From the NCBI GenBank assembly GCA_043775075.1, contig JAYVSS010000343.1, forward strand, positions 1 to 6,322: 6,322 nt of DNA. Reading direction: 5' to 3'. Of the stretch, positions 6,293-6,322 are shown piece by piece. The notes under the pieces are model-generated. The model saw only the letters and a program-made list of their open reading frames with translations. It did not search any database and was not told the DNA's origin. Positions within the stretch are counted from its first letter, which is position 1; the number at the start of each line of letters is the position of its first letter. Origin of the DNA: JANLQX01 sp043775075 (lineage in GTDB: Bacteria > Actinomycetota > Acidimicrobiia > Acidimicrobiales > JANYDT01). Made by a program: the position numbers and the translations under genes.

Positions 6293-6322
6293 ACGAAACG
6301 ACCTGTGACAAAACGGACGGTA

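Overview
The window looks like a chromosomal segment of a GC-rich actinobacterium. The strongest lineage hint is a DUF4193-type protein, a family known essentially from Actinobacteria, next to a small protein whose C-terminal motif I associate with the same phylum. Codons are GC-rich, GTG starts are used, and the genes are packed with gaps of 2-120 bases or short overlaps. The very acidic DUF4193 homologue and the non-standard SbcC would fit a deep lineage such as Acidimicrobiia, but this is inference. No mobile element, CRISPR array, rRNA or tRNA is visible.

Layout: positions 2-487 (+) hold the last 161 codons of an enoyl-CoA hydratase/isomerase family gene entering from the left. The 120-base convergent gap (488-607) contains a good composite hairpin that probably terminates this gene. 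Everything else is on the minus strand and reads right to left: sbcD (6281-5148), sbcC (5104-2777), a DUF4193-like zinc-ribbon protein (2658-2128), an unrecognised 191-residue protein (2125-1550), a GNAT acetyltransferase (1523-1020, or from a TTG at 1553) and a Nudix hydrolase (1030-608). The 118-base gap between sbcC and the DUF4193 gene carries a -10-like element. It is the likely start of a second transcription unit covering the last four genes.

Function: SbcD (Mre11-type nuclease) and SbcC (Rad50-type ATPase with zinc hook) form the SbcCD complex, which processes DNA ends and hairpins. The downstream four-gene cluster has 2-base spacing, a possible 4-base overlap and an 11-base overlap, so its genes are probably translationally coupled. 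Its purpose is unknown: two members are uncharacterised and two are small enzymes of general families.

I find no convincing undescribed defence or mobile system. The items most worth a second look are the long, base-free acidic arm on the DUF4193 protein, its coupling to the uncharacterised 191-residue protein, and the compact SbcC with a variant signature motif.
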